A DNA stretch of 64,000 nt from Glaesserella sp041817755 (GTDB lineage: Bacteria > Pseudomonadota > Gammaproteobacteria > Enterobacterales > Pasteurellaceae): positions 1 through 64,000 of the forward strand of contig NZ_JBGYBX010000032.1 of assembly GCF_041817755.1 (NCBI RefSeq). The letters run 5' to 3'. The position numbers were made by a program, and so were the translations under genes. Below are positions 24,350 through 35,300 of this stretch, piece after piece; positions within the stretch are counted from its first letter, which is position 1, and each line of letters starts with the position of its first letter. The notes beneath the pieces were generated by a model that was given only the letters and a program-made list of their open reading frames with translations, did no database searches and had not been told where the DNA came from.

Positions 24350-24883
24350 TTACCACAAACTTCGCAGGGTATCCCAATAATCCAAGCCCTTTAACAAACA
24401 CCACCCGATCACAAAGAATTGTGCCGTCCCGAGAATAATCCCCCAAATGCTGGCGAACAGTACGGTGTGAAACGAGAGTTTCATCGAACCGGCAAGTAAC
24501 GGCATGAATTTGGAGAGCGGGCCGGTAATGCGGGCAATAAAAATCGCCGTGCCGCCGCGCTTGAGCATTAAACGGTAAGCCCGACGGTAATGCAAACGGC
24601 GTTTGGCACTTTTACGGACAAAACGGGTTACGATCTGCTTGCCATAAAAGCGTCCGATCACATAGCTCACGATGTCGCCGATTAATGCTCCCGCCCAAAT
24701 CAGCGGAATCAACCACCATTCACCGCTTTTTGCCACCACATAGCCGCCGGCGATAAAAAACAATTCGCCCAATACAAACAGGCTGGTACCGATAAACGCA
24801 TCGGCAAAGGCGCCGGCGAATAAGACGACGGGCATCCAAGGCGAGGCGAGCAAGGCGGTAAGCCAATCCGGTAATGCGTCCAT
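24350..24883 (-). CDS. DedA/SNARE-associated family inner-membrane protein
   Basis: A 177-residue polytopic membrane protein of the DedA/VTT family, members of which flip phospholipids or undecaprenyl phosphate. Hallmarks are the acidic segment AFADAFIGTSLFVLGELFFIAGGY and GDIVSYVIGRFYGK with a later RITGPLSKFMPLLAG (the conserved R-x-(I/V)PG-like reentrant region). Its ATG overlaps the stop of the glycosyltransferase by one base (TAATG), so the two are an operon. The coupling of a lipid flippase-like protein with a glycosyltransferase suggests lipid-linked sugar handling, an inference. Confidence 0.85.
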   Translation of the reverse strand: MDALPDWLTALLASPWMPVVLFAGAFADAFIGTSLFVLGELFFIAGGYVVAKSGEWWLIPLIWAGALIGDIVSYVIGRFYGKQIVTRFVRKSAKRRLHYRRAYRLMLKRGGTAIFIARITGPLSKFMPLLAGSMKLSFHTVLFASIWGIILGTAQFFVIGWCLLKGLDYWDTLRSLW

Positions 24884-25635
24884 TACACTTTATCGTAATG
24901 ACCGAACGGATAGTGAATTTCGTTATTGCGCAGCTCACCGCGCCACATCCGCAGGGTGTTGGCTTTTAAATAGACATAGCCCATTTTGAACAAGCCGTCT
25001 TGATTCAAACGGCGGGTGTTGAATTCAAAAAAGACCGGCAACATGCGGAATTTGACCGTTTTAGACGCGCGATTGACGTAATCGCAGTCTTCACACAGGG
25101 TAATTTGCGTATCGAAGCCGCCGAGCATTTGATGAACGGATTTGGTAGAGAAAATACAAGCCCCCGTACACGTCGGGAAGGTGTATTGGGTTGCCACCAT
25201 GCCTAAATCAAATAAACGTACGCCGATACGGTTGAGTAAATGCGGTTCGGTACTTGTCATTCTGCCGGCGCCAACGAGTAAACGGCGTTTGATTAAGGCT
25301 TGCAAGGCTTTTTCTAAAAAGTCGGGAGCAATACGCACATCGGCGTCGAAAAAGACAATCCGCTCATATTTGGCATGTTCCGCCCCGGTATTGCGTCCAA
25401 GACTGTGTCCGCGGTTTTGCATCACGACGGTGCGCAAGTCCAACCGATCTTGGTAAGAGCGGGCAATATCCACAGTGTTATCGTCACTATTGCTGTCTAC
25501 CACCAAAACTTCAAAGTTTTTGTAACTTTGTGTAGCTAAATCATTAAGAATATTCCCGATATTTTGAGATTCATTTAAGGTGATAACTACTACGCTCAGC
25601 GGGCAATCATCTGAAAAAAGTGAAGAATGGTTCAT
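24883..25635 (-). CDS. Family 2 glycosyltransferase
   Basis: A 250-residue GT-A fold glycosyltransferase. The nucleotide-sugar site begins VVVITLNESQNIGNIL, the VVDSNSDDNT motif follows, RNTGAEHA and FFDADVRI supply the metal-binding DxD, and CEDCDYVNRA resembles the catalytic ED(x)D. There is no membrane segment except possible amphipathic C-terminal helices. It is the first gene of the pair with dedA. The acceptor is unknown; the family is similar to enzymes of cell-surface polysaccharide or lipid glycosylation. Confidence 0.85.
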   Translation of the reverse strand: MNHSSLFSDDCPLSVVVITLNESQNIGNILNDLATQSYKNFEVLVVDSNSDDNTVDIARSYQDRLDLRTVVMQNRGHSLGRNTGAEHAKYERIVFFDADVRIAPDFLEKALQALIKRRLLVGAGRMTSTEPHLLNRIGVRLFDLGMVATQYTFPTCTGACIFSTKSVHQMLGGFDTQITLCEDCDYVNRASKTVKFRMLPVFFEFNTRRLNQDGLFKMGYVYLKANTLRMWRGELRNNEIHYPFGHYDKV

Positions 25636-25893
25636 CGTTTGCTTTCCTATTTATAAATCTATCTCTATCAATAAATACATCTTAATAAAGAGATATTAAA
25701 AAAATCTGAAGAAAAATATAATCGGACAACGTTCGCCGAAAACATCTTGGTACTATACGGCGTTTTTGCAAAATACTGCGCGGATCACACCGCTTGTCGC
25801 TGAAAAAATAAGCAGCCATCTCAATACGCTCACACCATTGGATCTTTGACCCGTAAATATTGCCGTAGTTTCAGACTGTTGTACGGAAAACGC

Positions 25894-27744
25894 TTAATAC
25901 GTCTCCTTATCCCTCAATAAATGTGCATTTCCTTTACGGCGTAAAAAGCCCGAACGGTCAAAATACTCAATGAGCTGTACGGTCAGTTTACGTCCGTATT
26001 GAATTTCATCTCTAAGCTGATTTACCGAAATTTCGCCGTGTTGTTCAATGAAATTTTTGATGATCTGAGCAAATGCACTGATCTGTTCGTGTAATAAGAA
26101 ACGGTCTTTGACAATCGGCACCAAATAGCCCAACTTCCCTGCTTTATATAGCAAGTTACGCATTTCTGTTTCGTCTATGGACAGTTCGGAAGCAATATCT
26201 CTCACCCATAAGGCTTGATTAGTTCGTTCAAAGAGCGGTCGGATTTCCGCCCAAATTTGTAATTCGGCATCGGTGAACTCAATGCGGTGTGTCGGCGTAT
26301 GAATCCAACCGCGGGTTTGTGCCAAGGTTTTATTCGCAATTAGATCATCAATCAACGCAAAAGTAAGCAGTTCAGGTTGCTCTAACGCAGCCATACGATG
26401 TAAGCGGGCTTTGGTGACTCCAAGCTGATCGCTATGCTGTTGATGATACTCTTCGAGCTTCGCCACAATATGTTGCTGGATACGGGTTTTAAATGCACCG
26501 TTAAACAGATGATTCGCATCGAGGTAGTAATCCGATTTCTCTGCCAGCTTTTCTAAATCGGTAGCAAAAATCTGTTCCGCCCATAATAGTTGGGTTAAAT
26601 TCACGGCTTTATGTTGTAAATACAGTTCAATGCGTTCCGGATAGGTCGTGCAGTCAGCTAGCTGTGAAAGATAGCTCAAACGCGCTTCACTGCGTTTATG
26701 ACGTTTCGGCGAGTGAATTTCGATTACTTCCGCACCGGCAAGCGTTTGACTATCATCGCCGCTACGCAGAATAAGTTTATCTTCTAAAGCGATATGCAAC
26801 GGCACGTCTAGAATCAGCTCGGCTATCGCGGTGTCATTGGCAAGACATTGGCTTCTATCCAGTAAATTTAACTTGGCGGTAGTGTGGCTGGCAAAGTGGT
26901 AGAGATGCACAACGCTGTTTTCTTTTAAGGCTTGTGCCGCCGTTAGACGAACGGTCATGCGGTCGCAAGCAAATTGGGGATCTTGCTGTGTAATCCAGTC
27001 GCCACGCTCAATCTGCTCTTTTTCTACATTGGCAATATTTAAGGCTAAACGTTGCCCTGCAACCCCGATTGACGCTTCGTTATTTTGAGCGTGAATGTTT
27101 TTTATCCGAACTTTCGGACCGCTTGAGAGATAAAATTCATCACCGATAGCCACTTTCCCTGCGACCGCAGTCCCCGTAACTACCAAACCTGCACCTTTCA
27201 CATTAAATACACGGTCAATCGCATAGCGGAACGGTTTATCTATTTGTGTGCTTTGGTGATTAAGGCTGATCAGATAGCGCTTTAACGGCTCAATTCCCTC
27301 GCCTGTCTGAGCCGAAGTCACAAAGAAATGTGCTGAAGCTAAAAATGGATAACGCTGTTTTAATTGTTCGATCAGCTGGGTAGTGCGAGTCGCTTCTACT
27401 CTGTCCGCCTTGGTGAGTACGACAATAATCTGCTTAAAATTCAACAGGCGAAGAATGGCAAGATGTTCTTCCGTCTGCGGTTTAATCCCCTCGTCTGCCG
27501 ATACTACCAACAAAGCGTGTTGGATACCGCCAAGCCCTGCCAACATATTAGACAGAAATTTTTGGTGACCCGGTACATCAATAAAACCCAAAATATCATT
27601 TTCAATCGACAAATATGCATAGCCAAGATCAATCGTCAGCCCCCGTTTTTTCTCTTCAGGCAAGTGAGCAGTGTGAGTGCCTGTTAAGGCGTGTAAAAGT
27701 GATGTTTTGCCGTGATCGACGTGTCCTGCGGTGACGATGATCAT
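25894..27744 (-). CDS. selB: Selenocysteine-specific elongation factor SelB
   Basis: A 616-residue translational GTPase that delivers Sec-tRNA to UGA codons marked by a SECIS element. G1 is GHVDHGKTSL at residues 7-16, G3 is DVPGHQKF and G4 is LTKAD. The C-terminal half holds the four winged-helix repeats that bind SECIS RNA, ending with LTVQLIEYFDRSGFLRRKGNAH. The length is that of E. coli SelB (614). Its ATG overlaps the selA stop (ATGA), so selA-selB are translationally coupled. No selD is visible in this window. Confidence 0.97.
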   Translation of the reverse strand: MIIVTAGHVDHGKTSLLHALTGTHTAHLPEEKKRGLTIDLGYAYLSIENDILGFIDVPGHQKFLSNMLAGLGGIQHALLVVSADEGIKPQTEEHLAILRLLNFKQIIVVLTKADRVEATRTTQLIEQLKQRYPFLASAHFFVTSAQTGEGIEPLKRYLISLNHQSTQIDKPFRYAIDRVFNVKGAGLVVTGTAVAGKVAIGDEFYLSSGPKVRIKNIHAQNNEASIGVAGQRLALNIANVEKEQIERGDWITQQDPQFACDRMTVRLTAAQALKENSVVHLYHFASHTTAKLNLLDRSQCLANDTAIAELILDVPLHIALEDKLILRSGDDSQTLAGAEVIEIHSPKRHKRSEARLSYLSQLADCTTYPERIELYLQHKAVNLTQLLWAEQIFATDLEKLAEKSDYYLDANHLFNGAFKTRIQQHIVAKLEEYHQQHSDQLGVTKARLHRMAALEQPELLTFALIDDLIANKTLAQTRGWIHTPTHRIEFTDAELQIWAEIRPLFERTNQALWVRDIASELSIDETEMRNLLYKAGKLGYLVPIVKDRFLLHEQISAFAQIIKNFIEQHGEISVNQLRDEIQYGRKLTVQLIEYFDRSGFLRRKGNAHLLRDKETY

Positions 27745-29126
27745 AGTTCCTCCAACATAAAAATAAGTGCCTCAAACTCCGCCACACTTCGAACATCCAG
27801 CCACATTTTTTGTTGTGCAAAACGAGCAATGATCGGGTTTGGATAAGCTTTAAACTGTTTTTCTAATTCAAGTAAATCGCTCTGTTTGTCTGACGAAATA
27901 GTCACGGCAAATGATGAGATTTTTTCTGTCGGTAACGCCCCACTGCCGATTTGAGCTTCACTCGGTTCGATTTGCAAAATATAGTGCGAATCTAACCGCT
28001 TGTAGAGCGCCTCTTTTAAACGTTCAGCCTTGTGTTGCAAGGTATCGAGAGATTGCGTCAGCAAGTGTAAGGTCGGTAAATCGTTCGCTAAACGATCGGG
28101 GAAAAGATAGTGGCGTAAGGTAGCTTCTAAGCCTGACAAAATCACTTTATCACAACGTAAAACCCGTTTGAGCGGGTGTTGTTGAAGCTGATCGATCAAG
28201 GCTTTTTTCCCGACGATAATCCCGGCTTGTGGTCCGCCAAGTAGCTTATCCCCTGAAAACGAGACTAAATCCACACCTGAAGCCACTTTTTGTTGCACCA
28301 TTGGTTCAGCAGGCAAATTCAGGGCTTGCATATCAGTGAGCGAGCCACTGCCTAAATCGCTGATCACAGGCAGATTAAACTCTTTGCCTAATTCAACCAA
28401 TTCTTCTTCACTCACGCTCGAAGTAAATCCTTGAATTTGATAATTACTGGTGTGAACTTTCATTAAAAAGGCGGTATTTTCGTTGATGGCGTGGCGATAA
28501 TCTTTTAAATGGGTGCGATTTGTCGTGCCGACTTCAACCAGTTTGCAACCCGCCTGAGCCATAATATCGGGGATTCGGAAAGCTCCGCCGATCTCAATCA
28601 ATTCACCACGAGAAATAATCACTTCTTTGCCTTGAGCAAACGTGGCTAACATTAACAATACGGCGGCGGCATTGTTATTTACTATACAAGCGGCTTCCGC
28701 TCCTGTCAGTTGCTGCAACAGCTCGGAAATATAGAGATCACGATGACTGCGTTTACCCGCGTCAATATCAAACTCCAACGCCACGTTATTTCGCATTGCG
28801 CCGGTGGCGGCTGAAATCGCTTGCTCCGACCACAAACCTCGACCGAGATTGGTATGCAATACGGTACCTGTAAGATTAAAAACCTTTTTGATTTCAACTT
28901 GTTGAAGCTGATTTAGGCGTGTTTCGATCACGGAAAAAATAGAGGTATCCGAATCAATAAAATCAGGCAGTGAATGCGTTTGCTGGATTTGTTGACGAAT
29001 TTGCTCGATAAGATGACGGGCTTGTGCCACAACGGCGTTGCGACCAAAACGTGTAACCAGGCTTTTACCTTGGGGCGTTTGAAGTAATTTGTCTATTGAA
29101 GGAATAACGCGAAATAAATTCTGCAT
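27741..29126 (-). CDS. selA: L-seryl-tRNA(Sec) selenium transferase SelA
   Basis: A 461-residue PLP enzyme that converts Ser-tRNA(Sec) to Sec-tRNA(Sec) using selenophosphate. The PLP lysine lies in SFSGDKLLGGPQAG, and the TNLGRGLWSE and NNNAAAVLLML regions are typical. I chose the internal ATG (MQNLFRV...) because upstream codons would run into the tRNA-Sec gene, and family alignments start here with PSIDKLL. It is divergent from selC with only 66 bp between them, and overlaps selB. Confidence 0.97.
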   Translation of the reverse strand: MQNLFRVIPSIDKLLQTPQGKSLVTRFGRNAVVAQARHLIEQIRQQIQQTHSLPDFIDSDTSIFSVIETRLNQLQQVEIKKVFNLTGTVLHTNLGRGLWSEQAISAATGAMRNNVALEFDIDAGKRSHRDLYISELLQQLTGAEAACIVNNNAAAVLLMLATFAQGKEVIISRGELIEIGGAFRIPDIMAQAGCKLVEVGTTNRTHLKDYRHAINENTAFLMKVHTSNYQIQGFTSSVSEEELVELGKEFNLPVISDLGSGSLTDMQALNLPAEPMVQQKVASGVDLVSFSGDKLLGGPQAGIIVGKKALIDQLQQHPLKRVLRCDKVILSGLEATLRHYLFPDRLANDLPTLHLLTQSLDTLQHKAERLKEALYKRLDSHYILQIEPSEAQIGSGALPTEKISSFAVTISSDKQSDLLELEKQFKAYPNPIIARFAQQKMWLDVRSVAEFEALIFMLEEL

Positions 29127-29192
29127 ATAAGAAATCCATTGAGATATTTTGCACAATTCTAATAAATTCAGTACAATAGCGCCACTTTTTCG

Positions 29193-29287
29193 GAGGTGTG
29201 TCATATCCGGTGATGTGGCAGGACTTCAAATCCTGTTGAGGACGCCAGCGTTCTCGGGTGGGTTCGACTCCCATACGCCTCCGCCAA
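29193..29287 (+). tRNA. selC: tRNA-Sec(UCA)
   Basis: A 95-nt tRNA with the selenocysteine hallmarks: an 8-bp acceptor (GGAGGTGT with ACGCCTCC), a long variable arm, and an anticodon loop GGACTTCAAATCC with anticodon TCA. The T-arm is GGTTCGACTCC and the CCA end is encoded. It is divergent from selA-selB, forming a compact selenocysteine locus. Confidence 0.97.
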
Positions 29288-29508
29288 TTCATCCTTCCCC
29301 GCTCAAATAGCTCAATTCCTTTTTAAATCAAAATAATCCATTTGTAACGGTTTCTAAAATAATGCGATAAGCGCTCAATACAATAAGCTGAATTTGTTAT
29401 TTCTTTCAATCAAAAAGGCTGAATCCGATAATCGAATTCAGCCTTTAAACTCATTTTCTAACTCTAACTATTAGAAAAATAGGTTAAGCTTTTCAGCTTA
29501 AGAAGTTA
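29288..29508. terminator. Intergenic region with the terminator of ompA copy 1
   Basis: AAAGGCTGAAT and ATTCAGCCTTT (29414-29446) form a strong stem downstream of the leftward ompA gene. No promoter-like site is obvious to me in the rest of the 221 bases. Confidence 0.7.
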
Positions 29509-30603
29509 TTACATAGAAACTTCTTTTGAACCTTGAACTTGGATTTCAACACGACGATCCGGTGCTAAACAAGCGATTAACGCTTTACGACCTTTAACCG
29601 CATCACAAGTGTTACCTGTTACCGGATTCGCTTCACCGTAACCTACTGCAGTTACGCCAGCCGGGTTAACACCTTTAGAAACGATGTAGTTCGCAACGGT
29701 TTCCGCACGACGTTGTGAAAGTTTTAAGTTAGCTGCATCTTTACCGATACGGTCTGTGTAGCCGTTTACTTGCACTGCCGGGTTCGCTAAACCTAAACCG
29801 GAAATTTCAGTATATGCCGCATCTAACGCTTGTGCTGCAGCCGGTTTTAAGTTTGCTTTACCGAAGTCAAATAATACGTCTGAGCTGAATGCGAAGTTTT
29901 TAGTCACCACTTCAGGTGCTGCTACCGGTGCTGCACCTTGACCGAAACGGTATGTTAAACCCGCAGATACAGAATGTGAATCCGGGCTATATGTTGTATC
30001 ATCATTCCAACCTGCTTTTGCAGCTGCTTTTGTGTAGTTACCGATACGGCTTAACCATTGGTATTCAACACGGAACGCTAATTCCGGAAGAATTGCATAC
30101 TCCACACCTGCACCTAATAATAAAGAAGTTTTTAAATTATGCGCTTTGTCTTCAGTGTCATAGAATTTATAGTCATTACGTACTAATGCAGCACCGACTT
30201 TACCGTAAACGTCTAAACCGTTTAATACTTCATAGCTTGGTTTTAAGCTTAAGTGTGTACCGTGCGCAGTATGTTTGAATACTCGAGTTTCTTGCTCGTT
30301 ACCACGAACACGACCAAAGTAGTCATAACCTAACTCAATAGCTAAGTTATCAATAATTTGATAACCGCCGAATACACCGTAAGTTACTGAGTTACGGTTA
30401 ATACCAAAACCTCTGCCATTGTTAGTCTCAAATGGCTGGTAACGTGAATCGTTAGCGTACTTAGAATCAAGTTGATTTACGTCGTTGTGGAATGTCGCCC
30501 AACCCGCTTTCGCACCCACATAGAAAGTATTTGCTTGTGGCGCTGCGTTTACTGAGGTAACGGCTAAACCAGATACAGCTAATGCAATTAAAGATTTTTT
30601 CAT
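29509..30603 (-). CDS. ompA: OmpA-family porin (P5-like), tandem copy 1
   Basis: A 364-residue outer-membrane protein. The signal peptide ends SVNA-APQ at residue 21. An eight-stranded beta-barrel spans about 22-210, and the peptidoglycan-binding OmpA C-terminal domain spans about 230-364, with NFAFSSDVLFDFGKANLKP, QVNGYTDRIG, LSQRRAETVANY and GYGEANPV. The cysteine pair CDAVKGRKALIAC is conserved. It lies directly downstream of a second copy with a nearly identical C-terminal half. The differences sit in the loop between KY.NDSRY and NSVTYG and in the other exposed loops. The ribosome site and first 30 leader bases are also duplicated. Confidence 0.96.
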   Translation of the reverse strand: MKKSLIALAVSGLAVTSVNAAPQANTFYVGAKAGWATFHNDVNQLDSKYANDSRYQPFETNNGRGFGINRNSVTYGVFGGYQIIDNLAIELGYDYFGRVRGNEQETRVFKHTAHGTHLSLKPSYEVLNGLDVYGKVGAALVRNDYKFYDTEDKAHNLKTSLLLGAGVEYAILPELAFRVEYQWLSRIGNYTKAAAKAGWNDDTTYSPDSHSVSAGLTYRFGQGAAPVAAPEVVTKNFAFSSDVLFDFGKANLKPAAAQALDAAYTEISGLGLANPAVQVNGYTDRIGKDAANLKLSQRRAETVANYIVSKGVNPAGVTAVGYGEANPVTGNTCDAVKGRKALIACLAPDRRVEIQVQGSKEVSM

Positions 30604-30824
30604 TTTGATGATCCTCTATTTAATCGTCATCGGAATAAATAAACAGCGTTAAAGATTTTAACGCTAACTTAACCTTTAGAACATAATGTACTAAAGGGGC
30701 TTTTTATAGTCGCCTTTATTATATCAATAAAAAAATAAAAAAACACAATTATTTTTTTTAGTAAATTAATATAAACAAAAATGCCCGTATAAACGGGCAT
30801 TTTTCAATTTTTCAAACGGTTCAC
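30604..30824. terminator. Spacer between tandem ompA genes with terminator
   Basis: AAAAATGCCCGTATAAACGG with its partner (30777-30804) forms a strong hairpin with a T run, ending copy 2. The right part (30604-30640) repeats the leader of copy 2. Confidence 0.8.
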
Positions 30825-31973
30825 TTACATAGTAACTTGTTTTGAACCTTGGACTTGGATTTCAACGCGACGATCCGGTGCTAAGCACGCGATTAATGCT
30901 TTACGACCTTTAACCGCATCACAAGTGTTACCTGTTACCGGGTTCGCTTCACCGTAACCGACTGCCGTTACGCCGGCCGGGTTAACACCTTTAGAAACGA
31001 TATAGTTCGCAACGGTTTCCGCACGACGTTGTGAAAGTTTTAAGTTAGACGCTTCTTTACCGATACGGTCTGTATAGCCGTTTACTTGTACTGCCGGATT
31101 ATCTAAACCTAAACCGGAGATTTCAGTGTATGCTGCATCTAATGATTGAGCTGCAGCCGGTTTTAAGTTTGCTTTACCGAAGTCAAATAATACGTCTGAA
31201 CTGAATGCGAAGTTTTTAGTCACCACTTCAGGCGCTGCTACCGGTGCTGCACCTTGACCGAAACGGTATGTTAAACCCGCAGATACAGAGTGGATATCCG
31301 GGCTATAGCGATAGCCTCCGGCTACTGCATTGTCATCATCACCTGCTTTACGTAATGCTTTGTCTAAGTTACCGACACGGCTTAACCATTGATACTCTAA
31401 ACGGAATGCTAATTCAGGGAGAATTGCGTACTCAACACCCGCACCTAATAATAAAGAAGTTTTTAAATTGTGTACTTTAGAACGAACACCGGTTTCTGCA
31501 TCGACTTCTTTATAGTCGTTACGAATTAGCGCTGCACCCACTTTACCGTAAATATCTAAGCCGTTTAATACTTCATAGCTTGGTTTTAAGCTTAAGTGCG
31601 TGCCGTGAGCTGAATGTTTGAAAAGTTGTTTTTCGTTACCGTCTACTTGTGCGTTGCCACGTACACGACCGAAGTAGTCATAACCTAATTCCACCGCCAA
31701 GTTATCAATAATTTGGTAACCGCCGAATACACCGTAAGTTACTGAGTTACGGTTAATTCCGTACCCCTGAGCATTACCACTAGTATCTTCGTTACCCACT
31801 ACAGTGTAGCGTGAATCATTTACATATTTAGAGTTGAATTGGTTAACCCCATTGTGGAATGTCGCCCAACCCGCTTTCGCACCCACATAGAAAGTATTCG
31901 CTTGCGGCGCTGCGTTCGCTACTGATGCAACGGCTAAACCAGATACAGCTAATGCAATTAAAGATTTTTTCAT
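30825..31973 (-). CDS. OmpA-family porin (P5-like), tandem copy 2
   Basis: A 382-residue paralogue of the downstream porin, 18 residues longer because of extra loop sequence (VVGNEDTSGNAQ, a QVDGNEK insertion and a longer LRKAGDDDNAVAGG loop). The signal peptide (residues 1-21), barrel strands and peptidoglycan-binding domain are otherwise nearly the same. Each copy has its own terminator and its own start region, so they can be expressed separately. This arrangement is known in Actinobacillus and Mannheimia relatives. Loop divergence suggests host-immune selection. Confidence 0.95.
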   Translation of the reverse strand: MKKSLIALAVSGLAVASVANAAPQANTFYVGAKAGWATFHNGVNQFNSKYVNDSRYTVVGNEDTSGNAQGYGINRNSVTYGVFGGYQIIDNLAVELGYDYFGRVRGNAQVDGNEKQLFKHSAHGTHLSLKPSYEVLNGLDIYGKVGAALIRNDYKEVDAETGVRSKVHNLKTSLLLGAGVEYAILPELAFRLEYQWLSRVGNLDKALRKAGDDDNAVAGGYRYSPDIHSVSAGLTYRFGQGAAPVAAPEVVTKNFAFSSDVLFDFGKANLKPAAAQSLDAAYTEISGLGLDNPAVQVNGYTDRIGKEASNLKLSQRRAETVANYIVSKGVNPAGVTAVGYGEANPVTGNTCDAVKGRKALIACLAPDRRVEIQVQGSKQVTM

Positions 31974-32394
31974 TTTGATGATCCTCTATCTAATCGTCAT
32001 CCAGATTTGACAAAATACTTAATACTAAAATCTTACCTATAGCATTAAGACTTTAATGCCCTTTCTATTTCGCAAAGATGAAAAGAAAGTCGAAATTCCG
32101 AGCGCATTCGTCTTTTATAAATGACTAACAAGCAAACCAATACACCAACTTGTCTACTCAGAATCACTACATTATTCCCGTCTTTATCGGTTAACTCCTA
32201 AAAGGCAAGAACGGCTTCATTATTACCATTAATCTTTGTAAAATCAATTTATTAGGCAAATTATAATGTAATAAAGTGTAAAAATAACTTCTTTTGCTTC
32301 TCAATTGAAAGCTTACGTCAATTATGCCTTATTATTTTTCATCAATTGAAAATCTTGCTAATATCTCACCAGCTTTTTTAACATTGATAGAATT
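31974..32394. other. Intergenic region between ompA copy 2 and ydiJ
   Basis: A 421-base AT-rich divergent region. On the left it holds the ompA leader (SD AGGATCATC). On the right, AAATTATAAT near 32256-32265 is a candidate -10 for the rightward ydiJ gene. TTGACAAAAT near 32009-32018 is another promoter-like string. I see no reading frame or clear structured RNA. Confidence 0.4.
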
Positions 32395-35300
32395 ATGATC
32401 CCACGCCTTGCAAACATACCCCAACTTAAGCCGCTCGTTCAGCAATATTTGACTGAACTCAAACAGCAACATTTTAGCGGTGATATTGCTTCCAATTATG
32501 CTGATCGCCTTTCTCTCGCCACCGATAACAGTGTCTATCAGCAACTGCCCCAAGCGATTTTGTTTCCGAAATCCGTTGCCGATGTGGTGATTTTAACCAA
32601 ACTGGCACAGAAAACCGCATTCCAAGCCTTAACCTTCACACCCCGTGGTGCAGGTACCGGTACGAACGGGCAGTCGCTGAACAACAATATTATTGTTGAT
32701 CTCTCTCGCAATTTAACTCAAATTTTGGAGCTGAATGTGCAAGAGCGTTGGGTGCGAGTGCAAGCCGGCGTGGTGAAAGATCAGCTTAATCAATTTCTCA
32801 AACCGCACGGGCTATTCTTTTCGCCTGAACTTTCGACCAGTAACCGAGCCACCTTAGGCGGAATGATCAACACGGACGCGTCGGGGCAAGGTTCGTTGCA
32901 ATACGGCAAAACGTCCGATCATATCTTGGCGGTTAAAGCGGTGTTGATGAACGGCGATATTTTAGAAACACAAGCGGTCAGATCCGATGATTTTTTTGCA
33001 AATCTTGATCAGCTTAATCTCACGGCGAATGGCAAAAAATTACATAGCGAGATTTTCCAACGTTGCCAAGCATTACGCCCGACGGTGCTAAAAGAGCTAC
33101 CGCAACTGAACCGCTTTTTGACGGGCTATGATCTGAAAAATGTGTTTAACGACGATCTCTCCGAATTTAATTTAACCCGTATTCTCACCGGTTCCGAAGG
33201 CTCGCTTGCCTTTATTTGTGAAGCCAAACTCAATCTTCTTCCTCTTCCTGAATACCGCACGCTGATTAACATTAAATACAATTCCTTTGATGCGGCGTTA
33301 CGTTCCGCCCCTTTTATGTTGCAAGCCCAAGCCTTATCGGTTGAAACGGTGGACTCAAAAGTGCTGAACCTTGCCAAACAAGATATTGTGTGGCATTCGG
33401 TGTCGGATTTGCTCACCGAAGATGAACACAATCCGATTTTGGGAATTAACATTGTTGAGTATGCTTCCAATGATAAGGCTCAGAATGAAGAACGGATTGC
33501 CAAGCTATGCCAAGCCTTAGATGAAAAAATCCAAGACGGCACAAGCGGTATCATCGGCTACCAACTTTGCAACGATTTGGCTTCGATTGAAAAAATTTAT
33601 GCAATGCGGAAAAAAGCGGTCGGTTTGCTGGGCAATGCAAAAGGTTGGGCAAAACCTATCGCTTTCGTGGAAGATACCTGCGTACCGCCTGAGCATCTGG
33701 CAGATTATATTGTGGAATTTCGCCGACTGCTCGATGATCACGGCTTAGACTATGGTATGTTCGGACACGTTGATGCAGGGGTGTTGCACGTTCGCCCAGC
33801 CCTTGATTTATGCGACAAAGAACAGGTTGCCAAATTTAAAGCGATTTCCGACCAAGTCGTTGAATTGACGGCGAAATACGGCGGTTTGATTTGGGGCGAA
33901 CACGGCAAAGGTATGCGTTCTGCCTATGGCGAGCGGTTCTTCGGCGAAACATTATGGAAAGAGTTGCGTTACATCAAACAGCTTTTCGATCCGCAAAACC
34001 GCTTAAACCCAGGCAAAATCTGCACACCGTTAGACAGCCAAGCCAGCCTTTATCCGATTGACTCGCAAATGCGTGCCGATCTGGACAGACAAATTCCTAT
34101 TCAAGTGCGAGAAGCCTTTAAAGGGGCAATGAATTGCAACGGCAACGGTTTGTGCTTCAATTTTGATGTACACAGTACAATGTGTCCGTCAATGAAAGTG
34201 TCGGGCAACCGCCTGTTTTCACCGAAAGGGCGAGCAGCGTTAGTGCGTGAATGGCTACGTTTACTGGCGGAACAAAATGTTTCCCCTGATGAATTGATCT
34301 TTGAAAAACAGCAAACCTCGGCGAAATTAGTCGATTTTGCGAAGAAAATCCGCAATCAGTGGCGAAAATCGCAAGAGTATGATTTTTCCCACGAAGTGAA
34401 ATCAGCAATGGATACTTGCCTTGCTTGTAAAGCCTGTGCCAGCCAATGCCCGATAAAAATTGATGTGCCGACATTCCGCTCACAATTTAACGAACTCTAT
34501 CACCGCCGTTATCTGCGACCACTGAAAGATTATGTGGTGGCAAACCTCGAATTTGTCGCACCGCTAATGGCAAAACAGCCGAAGTTGTTTAACTTTTTCA
34601 GTGCCAATAAACTGGCTGAAGCGGTTGCAGGTAAAACAATTGGAATGGTCAATCTGCCGGCGTTATCCGTGCCGACCTTACAGCAACAGTTAGTTGAAAT
34701 CGGCTATCAAGGCAAAACCTTAGCACAACTGGAGCAAGAAACAGCCGGGGCAAATCCGGCGGAAATTTGCAAATACGTGATTATCGTACAAGATCCGTTT
34801 ACCTCTTATTACGATGCGAAAGTCGTCGCCGATTTTGTTCAGCTCACCCAAAAGCTCGGCTTCAAACCGATGGTATTGCCGTTTAATCCGACAGGGAAAG
34901 CCCAACATATTAAAGGCTTTCTACAGAAATTTGCCAAAACCGCACAAAACCAAGCGGATTTATTAAATCGGGTAGCAAAATTAGGGATAACGATGGTCGG
35001 TGTCGATCCCGCATTAACCTTGATTTATCGTGAAGAATATCAACAAATTCTAAAAGAAACCCGTGGTGAATTTAAGGTGTTGCTGGCTCACGAATGGCTG
35101 TCGGCTCAACTGAAAAACGGCACTCTCGACCATTGCAAAAAATCAGCCGAAACCGACCGCTTGCCGTGGCACTTATTTGTACACTGTACCGAAAGCACCT
35201 CGCTTCCAAACAGCTTGAAAGAGTGGCAACAGATTTTCGCCCATTTCGGCGAAACCTTAACGGCGGAAAATATCGGTTGTTGCGGAATGGCAGGCACATT

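Noticed and set aside
29126..29204. Longer selA start
   Set aside because: It would overlap the tRNA-Sec gene and adds residues absent from the family.
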